64,000 bases of DNA from NCBI RefSeq assembly GCF_033115175.1, contig NC_084839.1, positions 35,325,501-35,389,500 on the forward strand, given 5' to 3'. Positions within the stretch are counted from its first letter, which is position 1. Each line of letters begins with the position of its first letter. The position numbers were made by a program, and so were the translations under genes. Positions 12,026-28,576 of the stretch are shown one piece after another. The notes below the pieces were generated by a model. It was not told the DNA's origin. It made no database searches and saw only the letters and a program-made list of their open reading frames with translations. This DNA comes from Lepus europaeus (taxonomy: Eukaryota; Chordata; Mammalia; Lagomorpha; Leporidae).

Positions 12026-12861
12026 ATCTTCATGGTGGTGCTATAATAGGTAGAGGGCTACAGAAAACAATTTTTTTTTTAGTTTGACAAAATTTTCAGG
12101 GGTGTCACCTCCCTTCCTTTCTTTTTTTTAAAGAAAAAAAATCGCAAAAGAAATAAAATAGTTGTCTTCAGAGGCAGTTAGACACTACTGCCACTTTCAT
12201 AGCACTAGCATTAAAAAACATATTTCCAATTAAAAAAATTGCTACTTTTGCTGACCTGCCTTATTTAATCTTTCAAGGTTGCATAGTAAACTGATGGGGA
12301 GATACTGGTTAATGATATTTAATGCAAAGTTGTACTAGGGATGAAATCAGGGTGGGAACGAGGTTGATGATTGCTTCATCTGTGACTTCTGGCCTTCCGG
12401 AGGAGCGCGGTTCACCAGGAGACCGCAGGTGTCTAGGCTGATAAGCAGTAAGAAGCACTCCGCCCAAAGACAGAGAGAATATTTTTGCATAGGCTGGGTG
12501 TCGTGGCGGGTCCCTTCAGCAGCCTTGTGGGATCTGAATACAAGACCAAGCAAGGAATGCCTTGCTATTCTGAAAACACAACTGGAACTTTTGAGAAGCT
12601 TGATTTGGGGACCAACACTGCAAGGTTCGCTCCAGAGGGCTATTTGCCCACAGAAGGTTTAAATTAGCCTGAGACTGAACTAGAATGTTAGGGAAACCTT
12701 TTGAATATTGTTTTCCGTAGTACCTCATGTCTCATCCCCTCACCTTCTCCAGGTCATTACTCATCTCTCTCTCTAGGAGAGCACTTGTAAAACTGCAGAT
12801 GCCTGGGCACTATTTCATTCCCTCTGTATTGGAATATTTGGGAGGTCCAGGAACATGCATT
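12026..12861. other. Intergenic stretch, nothing recognised
   Basis: Includes poly(T)/poly(A) runs at about 12070-12150. Short open frames around 12350-12730 on both strands overlap each other and resemble no protein I know. Confidence 0.4.
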
Positions 12862-13158
12862 AAAATTTTTTGTTTTTGAAAAGAACACACACACACACAC
12901 AGGGAGACACAGTAGGGAGGCGGGGCACAGTCTGCCATTCAGTCCTCAGATGCCTCCAATAGCCAGGTCTAGGCCGGGTCCACAGCCAGGAGCCAGGAAC
13001 TCAATTCAGGTCTCTCACCTGGTGGCAGGAACCCAGGAATGAGAGCCATGACCTGCTGCCTCCCAGGGACCCAGAGCTTGGAACTGAATCCAACTACTCT
13101 GATATGGGACATGGGTAGCTTAAACAGGCATCTCAACTGCTAGACCAAATGCCCATTC
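12862..13158 (-). repeat. Lagomorph C-repeat SINE (older copy)
   Basis: Reverse-oriented copy: a degenerate T-rich tail and a CA tract at 12886-12901, then the element body ending near GCTAGACCAAATGCCC. The flanks AGGAACATGCATTAAAA and AGGAATGTACATTTTAAA look like a decayed target-site duplication. Confidence 0.75.
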
Positions 13159-14579
13159 CAGGAATGTACATTTTAAATGCACTCAGGTGATTAGCCCACT
13201 TAAATTTTAGAGCCTCTACCTTTTAGACCAATGAATTAGATGATCTATAAGTAAATTTCAGCACTCAGATTCTATCCACATACTGAATTTTAGGATAGAA
13301 TAAAGAATTGATAATACTTACCTTAAGACACAGAAAGCTAATAGTTCTTTGACATTCCAATGAATATTTTTGTATTCTTCAATTTGTGTGAAGTACAGTA
13401 ACATTTTGATTAGAAACATACATATACACATGATCAAGGCACTTCATAAATTGGTAACATCGATTGTATGTTCCCTATCATTCAATGTACTTAGAAAAAT
13501 GACAGAATGAATGTTCTACACTCAATTGTAAAATACTCATAAAATTATTTAGCTTACAGACTAAATTTTTCTTGAAACATTACAATTAATAACTTTCCTC
13601 CTAACCCTAAAACAGTCATGCTTCTGGGACATTTGGAATTCCATTTTGAAAGTTTAAGACATCAGTGCAGAAGGTTGGTGTCTGAGCATCCTAATACTTA
13701 ACTAGAACAGTGGTCTCACATGGTGGAGAGGGGTTTGGAGAAGAGGAAGGATGAGGTACGGTTTTCCAAAAAGGGACACAGGTTAAAAGAATGTTGGGAA
13801 AACTGATGGAAACTTACATATTTTAAGGGAAGAAGTTAATTGATGTGTGACACGAGACCTCAGTTTTAAACGCACAAGAACTTAAGATAAAAGTTTAGGC
13901 CATGATAAAAATACCTTTTGGGAAGTTGTTGGATGTTCAGAACAGTCAAGATTTTTATTTCTAAACCAAATAACATTTGTTTTTAAAAAATCTGTTGTGT
14001 TCCAAGAGCTTAGTGCTTAGTCTTTAACACATCATCTAAATTTGTTCCTTATCTATAAAATGAGATACTTTTTACTTTGTTCACTTCAGAGATGGTAGTA
14101 TTAAATGCTCATAATTCTTAGCGGAAAGATGGAATGTGCTGTTTTTTTCTCATGCATGTAACTCCATTCATCTGAAGATGGTAGGGCCTACTGTGAAGGA
14201 CTGTGGTTGGCACTGCTGTGCTTCTATCCCGGTGGGTTGTTTCTACTTAGACCTCATTCCCCTCTCCTCATTACTGCATTTTCCTTTTCAGCTGGAGCAA
14301 ATCCTTCAGTGTACAAATATGCTCTTATTTTTCTCATCTTTAAAGCAAAAGAAATCCTCTCCTAACCACTCTAGTTATTCCCCCGTTCTCTGCTTCTTTA
14401 GAACCTAAAACTTGAAAGAGGAAACTGCTGCACTTCCTTTCATGCCATTCTTCATTAAACTCACCAAGCCCAGGCTTTGCCCAGCTACTCCCCCAAACTG
14501 CTAGTGTCAGATTACCCATCACCTCCATGTTGCCACACGAATGGCCCACTCTGTCATGTTATCCTCCCATCACATGGCA
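13159..14579. other. Intergenic AT-rich stretch, nothing recognised
   Basis: No gene, splice-bounded open frame or repeat was recognised with confidence. Confidence 0.4.
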
Positions 14580-15480
14580 TTGGCAAGCTGATCACCTCCT
14601 TCTTTTGAAACAATTTCTCAGCTAGACCTCCAAGACACCACAAACTCCTGGTTTGCATCTGCCTTCACTGGTGCTTCCTTCTTGGTCTATTTGCTGGCTC
14701 CCTTTCTTTCACATTTTTTTTTTTTTTAAAGATTTATTTATTTGAGAGAGAGAGAGGTCTCTCCTGACACTTCTGTTTCTCTTATATTCCACCAGCAAAC
14801 TGGCTGTCTTCCAAATATATCCAGGCTCTAACCTCTGCTCACCACTTCCAGAGCTGTCACCCTGGTCCATGCCACTTTCTAATGGCAGTCACAACCATCC
14901 AGTTGAAATGTAAATTAGACCACATCACTCCTTTGCTCAAACCCTCCAAAGACTATTTCTCTCAAAAAGAAGTCAGTCATTTACAAGGCCTTTTAAATCT
15001 CTAAGTGATCTTGGCCCCATTAAACCTCTGGTGGCCTCACCTCCCATCCTACCCACATGCATTCCTTTCCTGCCAGAAGCAGGCGCTATTCCTTAGATTC
15101 ACTAAGTATGTGCCTGCTTCTGGGCTTTTGAACGGCTGTTCCGTGACTTGGCATATTCTTCTCCCAGACACTTGCACGTCTCACTCCCTCACTTTCACAT
15201 CTTTATTTATTCATTCATTCATTTATTTATTTATTTATTCTGGGGCAAGACTCTGGCAATCCCATTGACATTTCACCTCCTTCACCCCGACATTTCCAGC
15301 CACCTTCTTTTTTGTCCATAGCAGCCATGACATTCAATGTATAAGACACCTATTCACTGTGCTTTTTATTGTCCACGTCTCCTCACTAGCTTATAAACCC
15401 CAGGATGCTAATGGATTCTTGCTCATTGCTATAATCCTAGCATATGTATTCTTGGAAGAACAGGTGCTTACTGACTGCTG
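14580..15480 (+). repeat. L2 LINE 3' region, interrupted by a SINE stub
   Basis: Carries L2-like phrases in order: CACATCACTCCTTTGCTCAA, AAGGCCTTTTAAATCTCTAA, TTGAACGGCTGTTCCGTGAC, and ACTAGCTTATAAACCCCAGG near the end. A (TTTA/TTCA)n tract at 15202-15240 lies within it. A short SINE end at 14713-14757 interrupts it. Confidence 0.65.
14713..14757 (-). repeat. C-repeat SINE 3'-end stub
   Basis: A poly(T) run followed by AAAGATTTATTTATTTGAGA and a GA tract is the reverse complement of the C-repeat tail. The GC-rich body is absent, so this is a severely 5'-truncated copy lying inside the L2. Confidence 0.65.
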
Positions 15481-16959
15481 AATATTTCAGATAGGCCCTT
15501 GTTAAATGCTTATAACCTAAGGTCACTCACACACTAATCTAAATAAATAAACAAAGGATACCAGACAGTAAAGAATCAATGATAAACTTCAGGACAAACA
15601 ACCAGCCTTTTAAAAGATATCTAAAAGTATGCAGCCTTTTAAAATGTATCCCTTATAAGTGCCATTTGTTAAGCACTTGCTCAAGACACTGTACTTTCCA
15701 TATCGTCCTTTAAACCTCACAGTAGCCAAGATAGATCTGTTCATTTCCTTATGTTGACAAGAAACCAACTCAGACCTAAGTAACTTCTCCAGTCATTTGA
15801 GTAGCCATGCAAACAGAATGTGAATAGATGATTCCAAAGCACCTGCCTGTTTTACTCTATCACGTTGATCCTTTCTTTGATGAGTTATTAAGGTAGAAAA
15901 ACTAGCTTCCAAATGGGCTTCAGTTTTTATTGCCCCCAATAAGTATCAAGAGTCCTAAAATGTTCAAATGGCTGTAAGCTGTTTCAGAACTGTACTTTAT
16001 CAGAGCCATTCTTGCCCCTGGAGGCCATGTGCATCTGTCCGCCAAAGGCAAGCCGAGCTGTGGGTTGTACCAGAGACCTAATCAGCTGCGTCTGTGAGGA
16101 CCCAACATGACTAAAATAAGTAAGCGAGCAAATCAGCTGGTTAAAGCTCAACGGATGTGACACTTCTAAAGCAAATTCACAATCAAGTTTGATACCGATG
16201 TTAATGCTATTTTCCTATAGCTATTCAACTGATTACCTAGAATATAATATATGCTTAGAATTCATAGTGGTCTGCCAAATACATTTGTATGAGTCAATGA
16301 TTTTTGTCACATTAAGCCAGGAAAGAAGAAATCACCATTAAGTTTTAGACAAACCTGAAAGCAGTCCTCCAAACAGCAGGGATCAGAGTAACAGTTCCAG
16401 TGACTAAACACCACACGAAGCTGGCTATGATCTCACATTTCTCCATGTCTCATTTGGCTCAATTTTTAAGTAAGGTGGTCAGATCTCTAAGGATTCATCC
16501 CTTTTTATATTCTATAGCTTGTCTTGGATGACCTCGTATTTGCATGATTCTTCACTTACAACCTTAAACTTAAATCTTTTCATGCCAGGCCTAGAAAGAA
16601 CTGCTACAGGTCAAGCTGTCTCATTCCGGCAGGTCTCAGCAAAAGCGCAGTATCTTAAGGATTCTTTCACAGACTACGAATGCCTCAGCCCTATGAAACT
16701 TCAACCAAGTGACAGAGAAGGTCACTTTAAATTACCACTTTCCATCCCAAGGGTCTTTCTCGACAATCATAGAATATGACACGGAAGCAAATCTGGAACC
16801 TCTTTTATAGTAACTGTATTATGCAGGAAAAACTGCTTCCAAACGATCATTAAAAATGCAAAAACATTTTTCTATATGGAAAGTATGAGCTGCCTGAATC
16901 ACAAATAGCTTAAAAAATACTGTCCTCTAAAATAAATACATGCAAAAATAATACACTTG
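15481..16959. other. Intergenic DNA just downstream of SOS1
   Basis: Contains a reverse-oriented MIR at about 15650-15860. Otherwise nothing was recognised. The 86-codon plus-strand frame at 16519-16779 has no familiar motif. Confidence 0.4.
15655..15860 (-). repeat. MIR SINE
   Basis: Reads as the complement of MIR: GTTAAGCACTTGCTCAAGAC, then CCTTTAAACCTCACAGTAGCC, then TTTCCTTATGTTGACAAGAA and a diverged end. Confidence 0.6.
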
Positions 16960-16964
16960 TGGGC

Positions 16965-19900
16965 TATGTAAGGCATTTTTCTTTATTATTTTCGGTTTAT
17001 CTTAGTAATGCCAGAAAAATAACAGCCATTATTTTCACTTTAACCGCAAATACTGCTGCACACAGAGTACAAAGATTACCTACGAACATGGTTAGGTACA
17101 GAGGCCATATTAGATGTATATAGACCACACTTTGTTCTTACATCAAAGTAAGACTGACAGAGCAATTTTTTTTGACAATTATTTTAGCAAATAACCGTGC
17201 TACTACACAAAGGCGAATACACATATATACACAAACACGTCTCAGCTAATTGTACATGTCACTTTGACAGACAAATTCTCTGGTGGTCTCACCAGGTATT
17301 TGCACCCCCAAATCCCCTGCCCTAATCCCGCCCCCAAATGCTGACTTGATCTGAAGAAAAAAATTAGAGATGTTCTTAATTAAAGGCACATTGGCAGCTA
17401 CTGAAAGTGGCATGCATCTGGCACAGGCGGGCTGAGCCGCACCGCACGTATCTTCCTTGTGGTATGCATCTTGTTCCTTTGCATGGTAGTCCAATATGAC
17501 CCACCTTTTTAGCTAACTTGCTTTAAAATTTTGCAGCAATTGGCTACTTAATGCACTATTTTCATTAAAGGCAAAAGGGAAATTTGCTCACAGTTGACAG
17601 AAAATGCACTTTACGGTGTCAAAAATGAAAAATAAGGCATGGACGTTACAAAAACAAGTTTACAAGTGCTTTTGTTTAGAATTATCATATAGACTTCATG
17701 CTTCTTTTAACTAGAGCTCAAAATATTTCATTGGCTCATGTATAAGGAGTTATGGAATGATTTTTAAAGTTAGTAATGAGATGTTTCAAAAGAGAAAAAT
17801 ATTAAGTCCTCACCTTCCCTTATAAATAATTTTATTGCATAATTCTCTTTGAGCCAAACTGACATTAACCTTGTGATATTTATTTACTGGTAAAGACTAA
17901 TGTGCGTTACAACAGGACCTGCACTTGTACAACAGTCACACAATATAGGTTAAAAGAATAAGTAAACTTAGCCACAGCAGCAGAATACCAAGAAATAAAT
18001 GGTTAAATTGTTCCTTTCTAAATCAGAGGGAAAAGGTTTTCCTCAGTATGTATAACACTAATAAAATGGGACATCCCTCCCCCATTTGTTTTGCTGAGCC
18101 ATTTAAAAGAATGAATTTAAATTTCATATTAAGACAATGAAGTACAAGATCAAAGTAAGCTAAGCTTGATAATTAAGACAAGATCATAATCATAAATACC
18201 AACAAATTTTTGGTTTGCATCAGGTAATTTTTGATTTATGGAAAAAAATTAAGGAATAATTTAGAACCATAGTATAGCCTTCCAACTAAATAGTACTTGT
18301 TCACTACCCTGTTCCGTTGGTTGAAGCATTAGTGTGGCATGTTCTTTGCTAAATTCAGAATCATTACAACATCCTAGAGTTGCGAGAGAATAGTAACCTA
18401 TTAAAGTAACACAGAATTGATGCCCAACCACCTTTAATTAAGCAAACTTTTAATGTTGGTATATTGTAGTCTTTAAATACATTTGGAGGACTGAGAAGAG
18501 TAAATAACCGTAGTCTTTGAATAAATTTAGAAACATACACTGCTCATCTGTTCCTGGTGCTTAGACATGAAGAGCTTCCCTTTCTTTTATAATCCTTATG
18601 AAGTCGCTAAGTAAATTCAGCCTCGAGATGATTTCTTCATTTCATGATCCAAAGATAATGAAACATTAAGAATATTTCCATCTTAAAAGAAATGTCCCAC
18701 ATTTTGGAATGTGTTTAACAAAAGGTCATGCTGCATTGACTGCTTTGTAATGTGCTGGGTTCAAAAGCAGAATTTTAGAATAATGCATTTGCCTTCTTCT
18801 GCCACTTCTTGACCCTGATTAAATAAATGTATTTTAGTTACTGAAAAGGATACATCTGTCAGCTAATGTTTCACATGAAACGAAGGGAAGGACACACCAC
18901 CACCATCCAATTGGCATTTTTCTAATCAGTTACCACTGCAGAAAGTATTTTTACCCAAATGCCATACTTCTGAATAAAAATATCCTCTATCCACATGCAT
19001 ATAAAACTGTTGCACAGTGAAGTGGTCTTCTAAAACCACAGGGTAGAAGAATGGTTCCCTTTGGAAGAAATACAATTGGAACTGCAAATCTTTTTCCTCT
19101 TTAGAGGATCAGGCAGGTTGGAAGGGGTTATCACTTTTTTTGAAGGCCAATACACTAGCCAGAGAGGTATTGAATGGGCTCCTATGTGACTTTTCTCAGT
19201 TTCTCATCTGTAGAAGGATTGGGGTAATTAAAAAAAGAAGTGATTAATAAGCCATAAAAAGGGAAATCCCAGGGACGATAAGGCTGGCCCAATAAAAAAG
19301 TCATGGGAGATTCTGGAATGTGTATCACAATTATAGCAGCAGTAGTAAATAGGCTTAAATATGTATCTGTTGAATGAATGGTCTTATGGGCACTTTGCAT
19401 CCAAGAGGGGACTTAAAAATTTTTTTTTAGGATGCTTTTAAAAGAAGAGACATTTTACAAAGAGAAAAATGGCTACCATAATAGAAATGGTACAGACATT
19501 AAACAAAAACAAAGATTCAACTCTAACAAATAAATAAGAAAGGATATGATAGGATGGACTAACTTACTGATGATGCAACTAACATACTTTCTGATCTTAA
19601 ATGGCTAATATACTGTACTATCATGATACACATTAATGCTCTAATAAATATCACAGGAAATTATGAAACTACTAGGTTTCCACCACGATGCAGCACTTCT
19701 GGAAATGTCTCCAATGGAGAGGTTAACAGAACTGCTGAAACGCTGTTCATTATTCAGAGGACACATGCAGATACCAGTGAACGGATGACTCTCTGAGGAT
19801 GGAATACTGCACATTTCATAGACATTACAGTGGACATTAATAAGTTGCATGCATTTCGTCACAGTATCTGTAAGACTCGGAAGAGTGGTACACAGGCTTA

Positions 19901-21357
19901 ATGAATAATCTGTTTTACGATGTTAATGATGCAGACAGATGTTCTATTATGAATAGTTCTGACAGAGCGGAAGATCTCAAGCAAGCCAGAATGTTCAATA
20001 TAAACCTTAACAAACTGTATACACGTTGCTCAGGAAATTGAAAAACTTACACAGTTCTGTTTAAAAGGTACCCATCCTATTCTAACCAAATATTTTCCTA
20101 CATGCCAAACTGCAATATTAGATCATTCTTTAAGACTAATACATATATCCAGAACTAGAAACCAAGGCGTACCACAAAACGTGCTTTTATGCTTAGTGTT
20201 TTTGTGTGTTTTTCAACTCAAAGAAATAAGAATCAACCATTTTCTCCATATAATAATTTAATATTTGCCAGCCAAACAAAGTATATGTATCTTTATTCAA
20301 TTAAATTAAAACAGACCTGCCAGGTATATTATATAACATTCACTATATACACATGATTTAGGCAATGCAAGGTAATTCTAGATATGCTGATTACTCGGCC
20401 ATTAGTAAAACACGAATGGTGTCAGTGATGCCCAGCAGGTACGCCTTCTCACATCGGGCGCCTGCTCTTCCACAGTAAGGTTAGGGGGACAGCTACGAGC
20501 CATGACGTGGGTTACCAGTAAACCTTCGAGGGAGAAGTTGGGGGGATGACAATCTAGCATAGATTAACAGTCTTCTAAATGTAAATAGTATGCTTGACAG
20601 TTACATTTTTAAAAAGTTCTTCTGTCATGTTAATGACACAAAATTTCTCTTATTTGAAGGCAACACCACCACATTTAGCTTGTGTGGGGAGGGGACAGGT
20701 GGGGGAAATGGTCTTAAAGTTGGTAAAATTATTTAAAATAAAAACAACAAAAAAAGTACCTCTTTGGTGAAGCCTCGGTACCCATTCAATTCACTGTAAT
20801 AATCTGTAAACAGGACTGTAGCACAGTGCTGGGCCTTGAATTCAACAAGGTCAGGTACCACAGCCTTTCCTCACAGTCCTTTGAGTGATTTTTAAGAAAA
20901 TATTCTAAAGTAGAAGAGTAAAGCAAAGGAAAACAAAGGAGGATATTAAAATCCCTGTTTAAGGTTTTTTTAAAAGTGCATAATATTTGGAATTACAAAA
21001 ACTGTCATCATGTGGACCTGCTGGACGCTAGACTGTTTTCCATCCCTTTAATGATAAAGATCACTTCGTAAAAAGAAGAGTCCTGCCTATTGGCTGGAGA
21101 AAGTTGTTTGACTCGATTTTCAGGTGCAATCAGTTGTCCATTTCTTCTAGATCAGTCTTTCCATATTCTAAACTGGGATACCATTTCATTTTATAATCAT
21201 GTCTAGGTTAAAACTCATCGTCTTATACTGCATCTTGAAGTAGAGTTGTTAGTGTTTGGAGTTCTCACTTTAACTCCTCAGTGCTGGCACATTCAGTGCA
21301 TCCATTGCCAGCAATGGATTTGGGGCTCGGAAACTGTGCATCCTGGTACAGAGGAAC
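16965..21357 (-). other. SOS1: SOS1 3' untranslated region
   Basis: Runs from the TGA at 21358-21360 to the poly(A) signal. It is AT-rich, with many ATTTA-type pentamers on the sense strand. In 4.4 kb I see no SINE, LINE or microsatellite, although the flanking DNA and introns carry many. A region of higher GC content lies at about 20390-20540. The exact 3' end is inferred from the hexamer only. Confidence 0.8.
16982..16987 (-). terminator. SOS1: SOS1 distal poly(A) signal
   Basis: TTTATT on the plus strand gives AATAAA on the minus strand. A T/G-rich stretch follows about 30-50 nt downstream, so cleavage would fall near 16960-16970. The implied 3' UTR of about 4.4 kb is close to the human length. 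Other AATAAA-type hexamers inside the UTR (for example near 17880) could serve proximal sites. Confidence 0.65.
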
Positions 21358-24460
<3,103 letters not shown>

Positions 24461-24505
24461 TTGGGCCATGGGGCAGTGTTACTTGGATAAAGACGGTATC
24501 GCTGC
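24461..24505 (-). CDS. SOS1: SOS1 exon 21: 45-nt alternatively spliced microexon
   Basis: Acceptor TTTCCTTTCACAG is followed by GCAGCGATACCG..., ending GGCCCAA before GTTAGT. With the split codons it adds 15 residues (S-S-D-T-V-F-I-Q-V-T-L-P-H-G-P), matching the human insert except Ser for Asn at 1117. Human SOS1 has isoforms with and without this segment, and mouse Sos1 is reported without it. Both ends are phase 1, so skipping keeps the frame (His-Ser-Arg-Ser-Ala). The donor is weak: A at -1 and T at +3. That fits regulated rather than constitutive inclusion. Whether rabbit uses it is not visible from DNA. Confidence 0.9.
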
Positions 24506-26974
24506 CTGTGAAAGGAAACAAGAAAAAGTAGATTTTTCTTTCATTGATATATTCAACCCATATGTAAAAATTTATGATGAAAGTGTTATTCTTGTCATTC
24601 TAATTATAAAGAATGCTGTAACAATTTTTAATAAAAACTCATTATTACTTACTTTTGAGAAGAAAAAACTGAGTTAATATTTGGAACTTTGAAGATGTTT
24701 TTAGATTTACTGTTTGATGTCATAATAATTAAATGACAAATATTCACAAGAAAACTATATTATTGTAAGAGTAAGTTGCATAAATTAAATCAAGCAAGAA
24801 TTCAGGGGGCCATTCAGAAATGTCATTTACTAAAAATTATTTTGAAAATTCAAACTTGTGAAACAAGTAATAAATAAGAAATTATTTTATACAAATTAAA
24901 AAGAAAAGGGAATTTCTTAGTACTTTATACTTTTGAAAAGTGTTCCTGGGACATGTATTCTCATCACAAAATAACTACAGCTTTGGATATTCAAACAAGC
25001 TGAACGTGATACAGCTTTTTTTCTTTTGTGGCAGTAAACACTTTAAAAAAATCAGTAAAAGTTTGGGGCTGAGACACATTTTTTGAAGGAAACTGATGAA
25101 TTTAAAGTATCTAATTTCAACAATATTAAAAAATGATGGCATAATAAGTACAATACAGAAATAAAATAAAATCACATCCCTTGACTATTACAGGTTGCAG
25201 TCTTTTTGAAAGAATTATACAGACGCATACACACTTATATACATGGATGTAAAGCTGGCTTTGAACATGTTTCTATATAGCATGGTCTTAGATTCAAACA
25301 CTTGGTAAATTTGGGGCACTTCTTTGGCCTTATTTCTTTTAACTCATTGGTTGGTCTCACCATCTGGAAAATATTCTTAAGAATTCTCTTAGAATTTTAT
25401 GCTATCTAATCAAGAGATATGTTAGAAATTCTTGTCAACTGGATGCTGAACAAATTTACTGACCACGACTGAAGGGTGAGACCCAGTTAATTTAAAAAGC
25501 AGTATCAGTTTATTAAGTACAAATCCCAGGGGCAGACACATGGCTCTCGAGCTCAGCGGCACATGAGAAATCCTTACAGAACTTTAAACAATACTGGTGC
25601 CCAGAGGACAATGCCAGCATAGTGTGGGCTGGGCACAGGTGTTTTCTAAAGCTCCCCAGGGGATTACACTAAAGAGTTAGGATTGAAATCATCCTTGAAA
25701 CTGAAACAAGCACTCTCCTAGTGGAAAAAATTATATATTTAAATTAGGGATAGCACCTTAAACACTAGCGTCTGGTTAATGCATTTCTAACTCTTCATGT
25801 GCAATCTTCCACGAAGAAAATTCCAGTTTGAAATGTTTGTAAAACGTCTTCTTGTCAGAGCTTCTCTGCTGAGGGATGGAGGTAAAGCTCATCTGCAGCA
25901 CACAGAGCAGGTCGGCCCCTTGGTTCCCTTCTGTGACCAGGAAGGGTAGTCACAAAGCCTTGCACCATTCTCGCCTTTGCTACTGCAGCAGAAACAAAGC
26001 AATGATCCTGGTGGTCTTTCCTCCTTCTCCAGCCACTGTGAGCATCACTTTATGGGCATACAAGGGTGTGTGCAGCAACACTAAAGTGGTGGCCGGTTCC
26101 TTCCCCGCCTGTGTTTACCCAAAAGCTTTCCATAACCATTCTTGTTCAGTCAGGTCATTGTTTGACAAACTTCCACAGCATTTTAACTATGATTCTCTTT
26201 CACTTCTCAATACTGCAAGCTGTCTTTGTGTAAGGAGTAGGAGATGCACCAGACACGCTGGCATAAAAGAGTGCCATTAAAACTGATGAAAGGATTCCAG
26301 TGCAACACTGCCTTTTGGAAAATATAAGGAACGGCACTTTTTGCTGCCTTCTATCGAGTGGAATGTATTCAGATGACATAACAGTGCAATCAAGGCAGTT
26401 CTTCTACCAAGCCCCAAGGGAAACAAAAAAGCAGTATTCACTCTGGGGGCAACACAGTGGTTAGCAAGATGGAGGCTCTGGAGCTCCCCCGGTACTAGGA
26501 GTGGAGTCAAGAGCAGTTGAGGATCTTTGACACACATAAGCTACTGATAAGTTTTAAGTAAGCATTAACATGGGTATTTTTATATTACGTTGGCTTATTT
26601 GATTCTAAAATCAGTTGTTTACAACTTCTACTATTAGCAAACTGAGTGGGATATAGGGATTTTCTTTGTCATAAGGAAAAAGACAGTGAGAAAATCCTAA
26701 AGTCTAAGATTCTGAAGCCTAATTCCTAGAATGCTGTTTCTCCTGTTGGCTAGCTATGTAATACTGCTCGACTAACACATGTAACAAAGATCGACTACAA
26801 CAATCCATTCCAGAGTGACTCCTTCCCTGTTTGATCATTTAAATTTAACACTCATACAGAAACTTGGTTCCTATTTTTCTACCTCTCCTGCCTTTAGTTA
26901 CTTAAACTAAGAGAAGCAGAATTTGCAATTGATGGCTTTCCTGGGCATCAATAATTCATTTCTTTGTGAATCCT

Positions 26975-27034
26975 TATATGTATGCATGTATGTATGTGTA
27001 TGTGTGTGTGTGTGTGTATAGTTATATATATATA
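26975..27034. repeat. (TATG)n(TG)n(TA)n compound microsatellite
   Basis: TATG repeats grade into pure TG and then TA repeats. Confidence 0.9.
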
Positions 27035-28143
27035 GTTGTCTTCTCTAAGAAAAAAATCCTGCAATTAAATTGCTCAGAATAAATAATGGTTTTAGGTCAA
27101 GTATGCAGGAAAAGTGTTGGTTTCATTTTATAAATTTAGGGAGTTGGCAAGTTGGGGAATTTTTCTTATCTGATGTCTGTCTGAACTTATCAAAAATATG
27201 ATAGTTTACAATGTGTACAAGAGTATCTCAGAAACTTTGTGGAAAAATGGAGTTTAAAGATTTTTTTTTGAAAAATTCTGAAATCATACATAGTATTTCC
27301 ATGAACTTTTTGAAGACCCATTGTGTTGCACTGACTCTGATCCAGAGTTGCAAATAAAGCCAAAATACAGTATCCTCGAGGCCTTTGTACCTTTAGATGG
27401 TACAAAGATAGGACAGACTGTTGAATAACTTAACAAGATTCTGGACTAAATCTCAAAACAATATACCTCCAAAGAATTATGTTAAGATTTTTGCTTCTAT
27501 TCTCTGAGTTGGAAGAAACCTTAAAAATACAGTCTGATTCCCAGAAGGCACAAAAAATATATTTCATCTAAAATCAGAAAGCTCACTAGCAGACTGTGGT
27601 AAGAAACCAGATTCCTAACTCATAGGTCAGTGCTTCTCAATCTCTTCCTCATAAGAATACCATGTAGCCTCCAGGACTGGATTCTGCTATGTCAGCTACT
27701 AGAGTGAAGCTTTGTCAGCACATTGACCTAAAACAGCCAATGGGAAGAGCATGTGGAAATGGTCACAAGAGAGCTGAGGCAATGGAATTGAAGTTTTGAT
27801 TTAATTATGGATAATTTTAAAATGGTTATATGTTCTAAAATAATCTTTAAAGCTCCAGATGAAATACTCAATTAGAAAATGCATGTCAATCTGGATTAAA
27901 GGGGCAGCCTTTCCAAGGGGCTAGTGCTTGAGCTGTATGGTTGGGTAGCCACTGGCCATATGAGACTACTGGATACTGACTGTGGCTTGTTTGATTTAAC
28001 ATGCACTATAAGTATAAAATACACACTGAATTTAAAAGATTTAGAATTTTTTAAAAAATGTAAAATATCTCAGTCATACATTTTTATATTGATTTCACAT
28101 TGAAAAGACAATTTTAATATGCCAAGTTAAATAAAAGGAACTG

Positions 28144-28234
28144 GATTGAAAGTGGAGCAGCTGGAGCTTGAACTAGCACTCCAATATGGAATGGCAGCAT
28201 TGTAAGAGGCAGCATAACTCAATGTGCCAGCCCC
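28144..28234 (-). repeat. Old C-repeat SINE fragment
   Basis: Reads GCAGCTGGAGCTTGAACT, ..., GGCAGCATAACTCAATGTGC, then CAGCCCC: the 5' half of a reverse-oriented C-repeat. The younger copy starts directly beside it. Confidence 0.6.
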
Positions 28235-28244
28235 AAAATTTATT

Positions 28245-28576
28245 TATTTATTTTTATTTTTTGACAGGCAGAGTGGACAGTGAGAGAGAGACAGAGAGAA
28301 AGGTCTTCCTTTTTCTGTTGGTTCACCCTCCAATGGCCGCCGTGGCCGGCTCACAGTGCTGATCCAAAGCCAGGAGCCAGGTGCTTCTCCTGGTCTCCCA
28401 TGTGGGTGCAGGGTCCAAGGACTTGGGCCATCCTCCACTGCCTTCCCGGGCCATAGCAGAGAGCTGGCCTGGAAGAGGGGCAACCGGGATAGAATCTGGC
28501 GCCCCGACCGGGACTAGAACCTGCGGTGCCGGCGCCGCAGGCGGAGGATTAGCCTATTGAGCCTCAGTGCCGGCCA
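28245..28576 (-). repeat. Lagomorph C-repeat SINE (young)
   Basis: Reverse orientation. TTTTTGACAGGCAGAGTGG (tail side) leads through GGTTCACCCTCCAATGGCCG to GCCGGCGCCGCAGGCGGAGG and GTGCCGGCC (head). The 13-bp target-site duplication CCCAAAATTTATT lies at 28232-28244 and 28577-28589. Confidence 0.92.

Noticed and set aside
25876..26280. 134-codon plus-strand frame in SOS1 intron 20
   Set aside because: Composition is irregular (many Cys, Ser and His), with no motif, splice context or homologue that I recognise.
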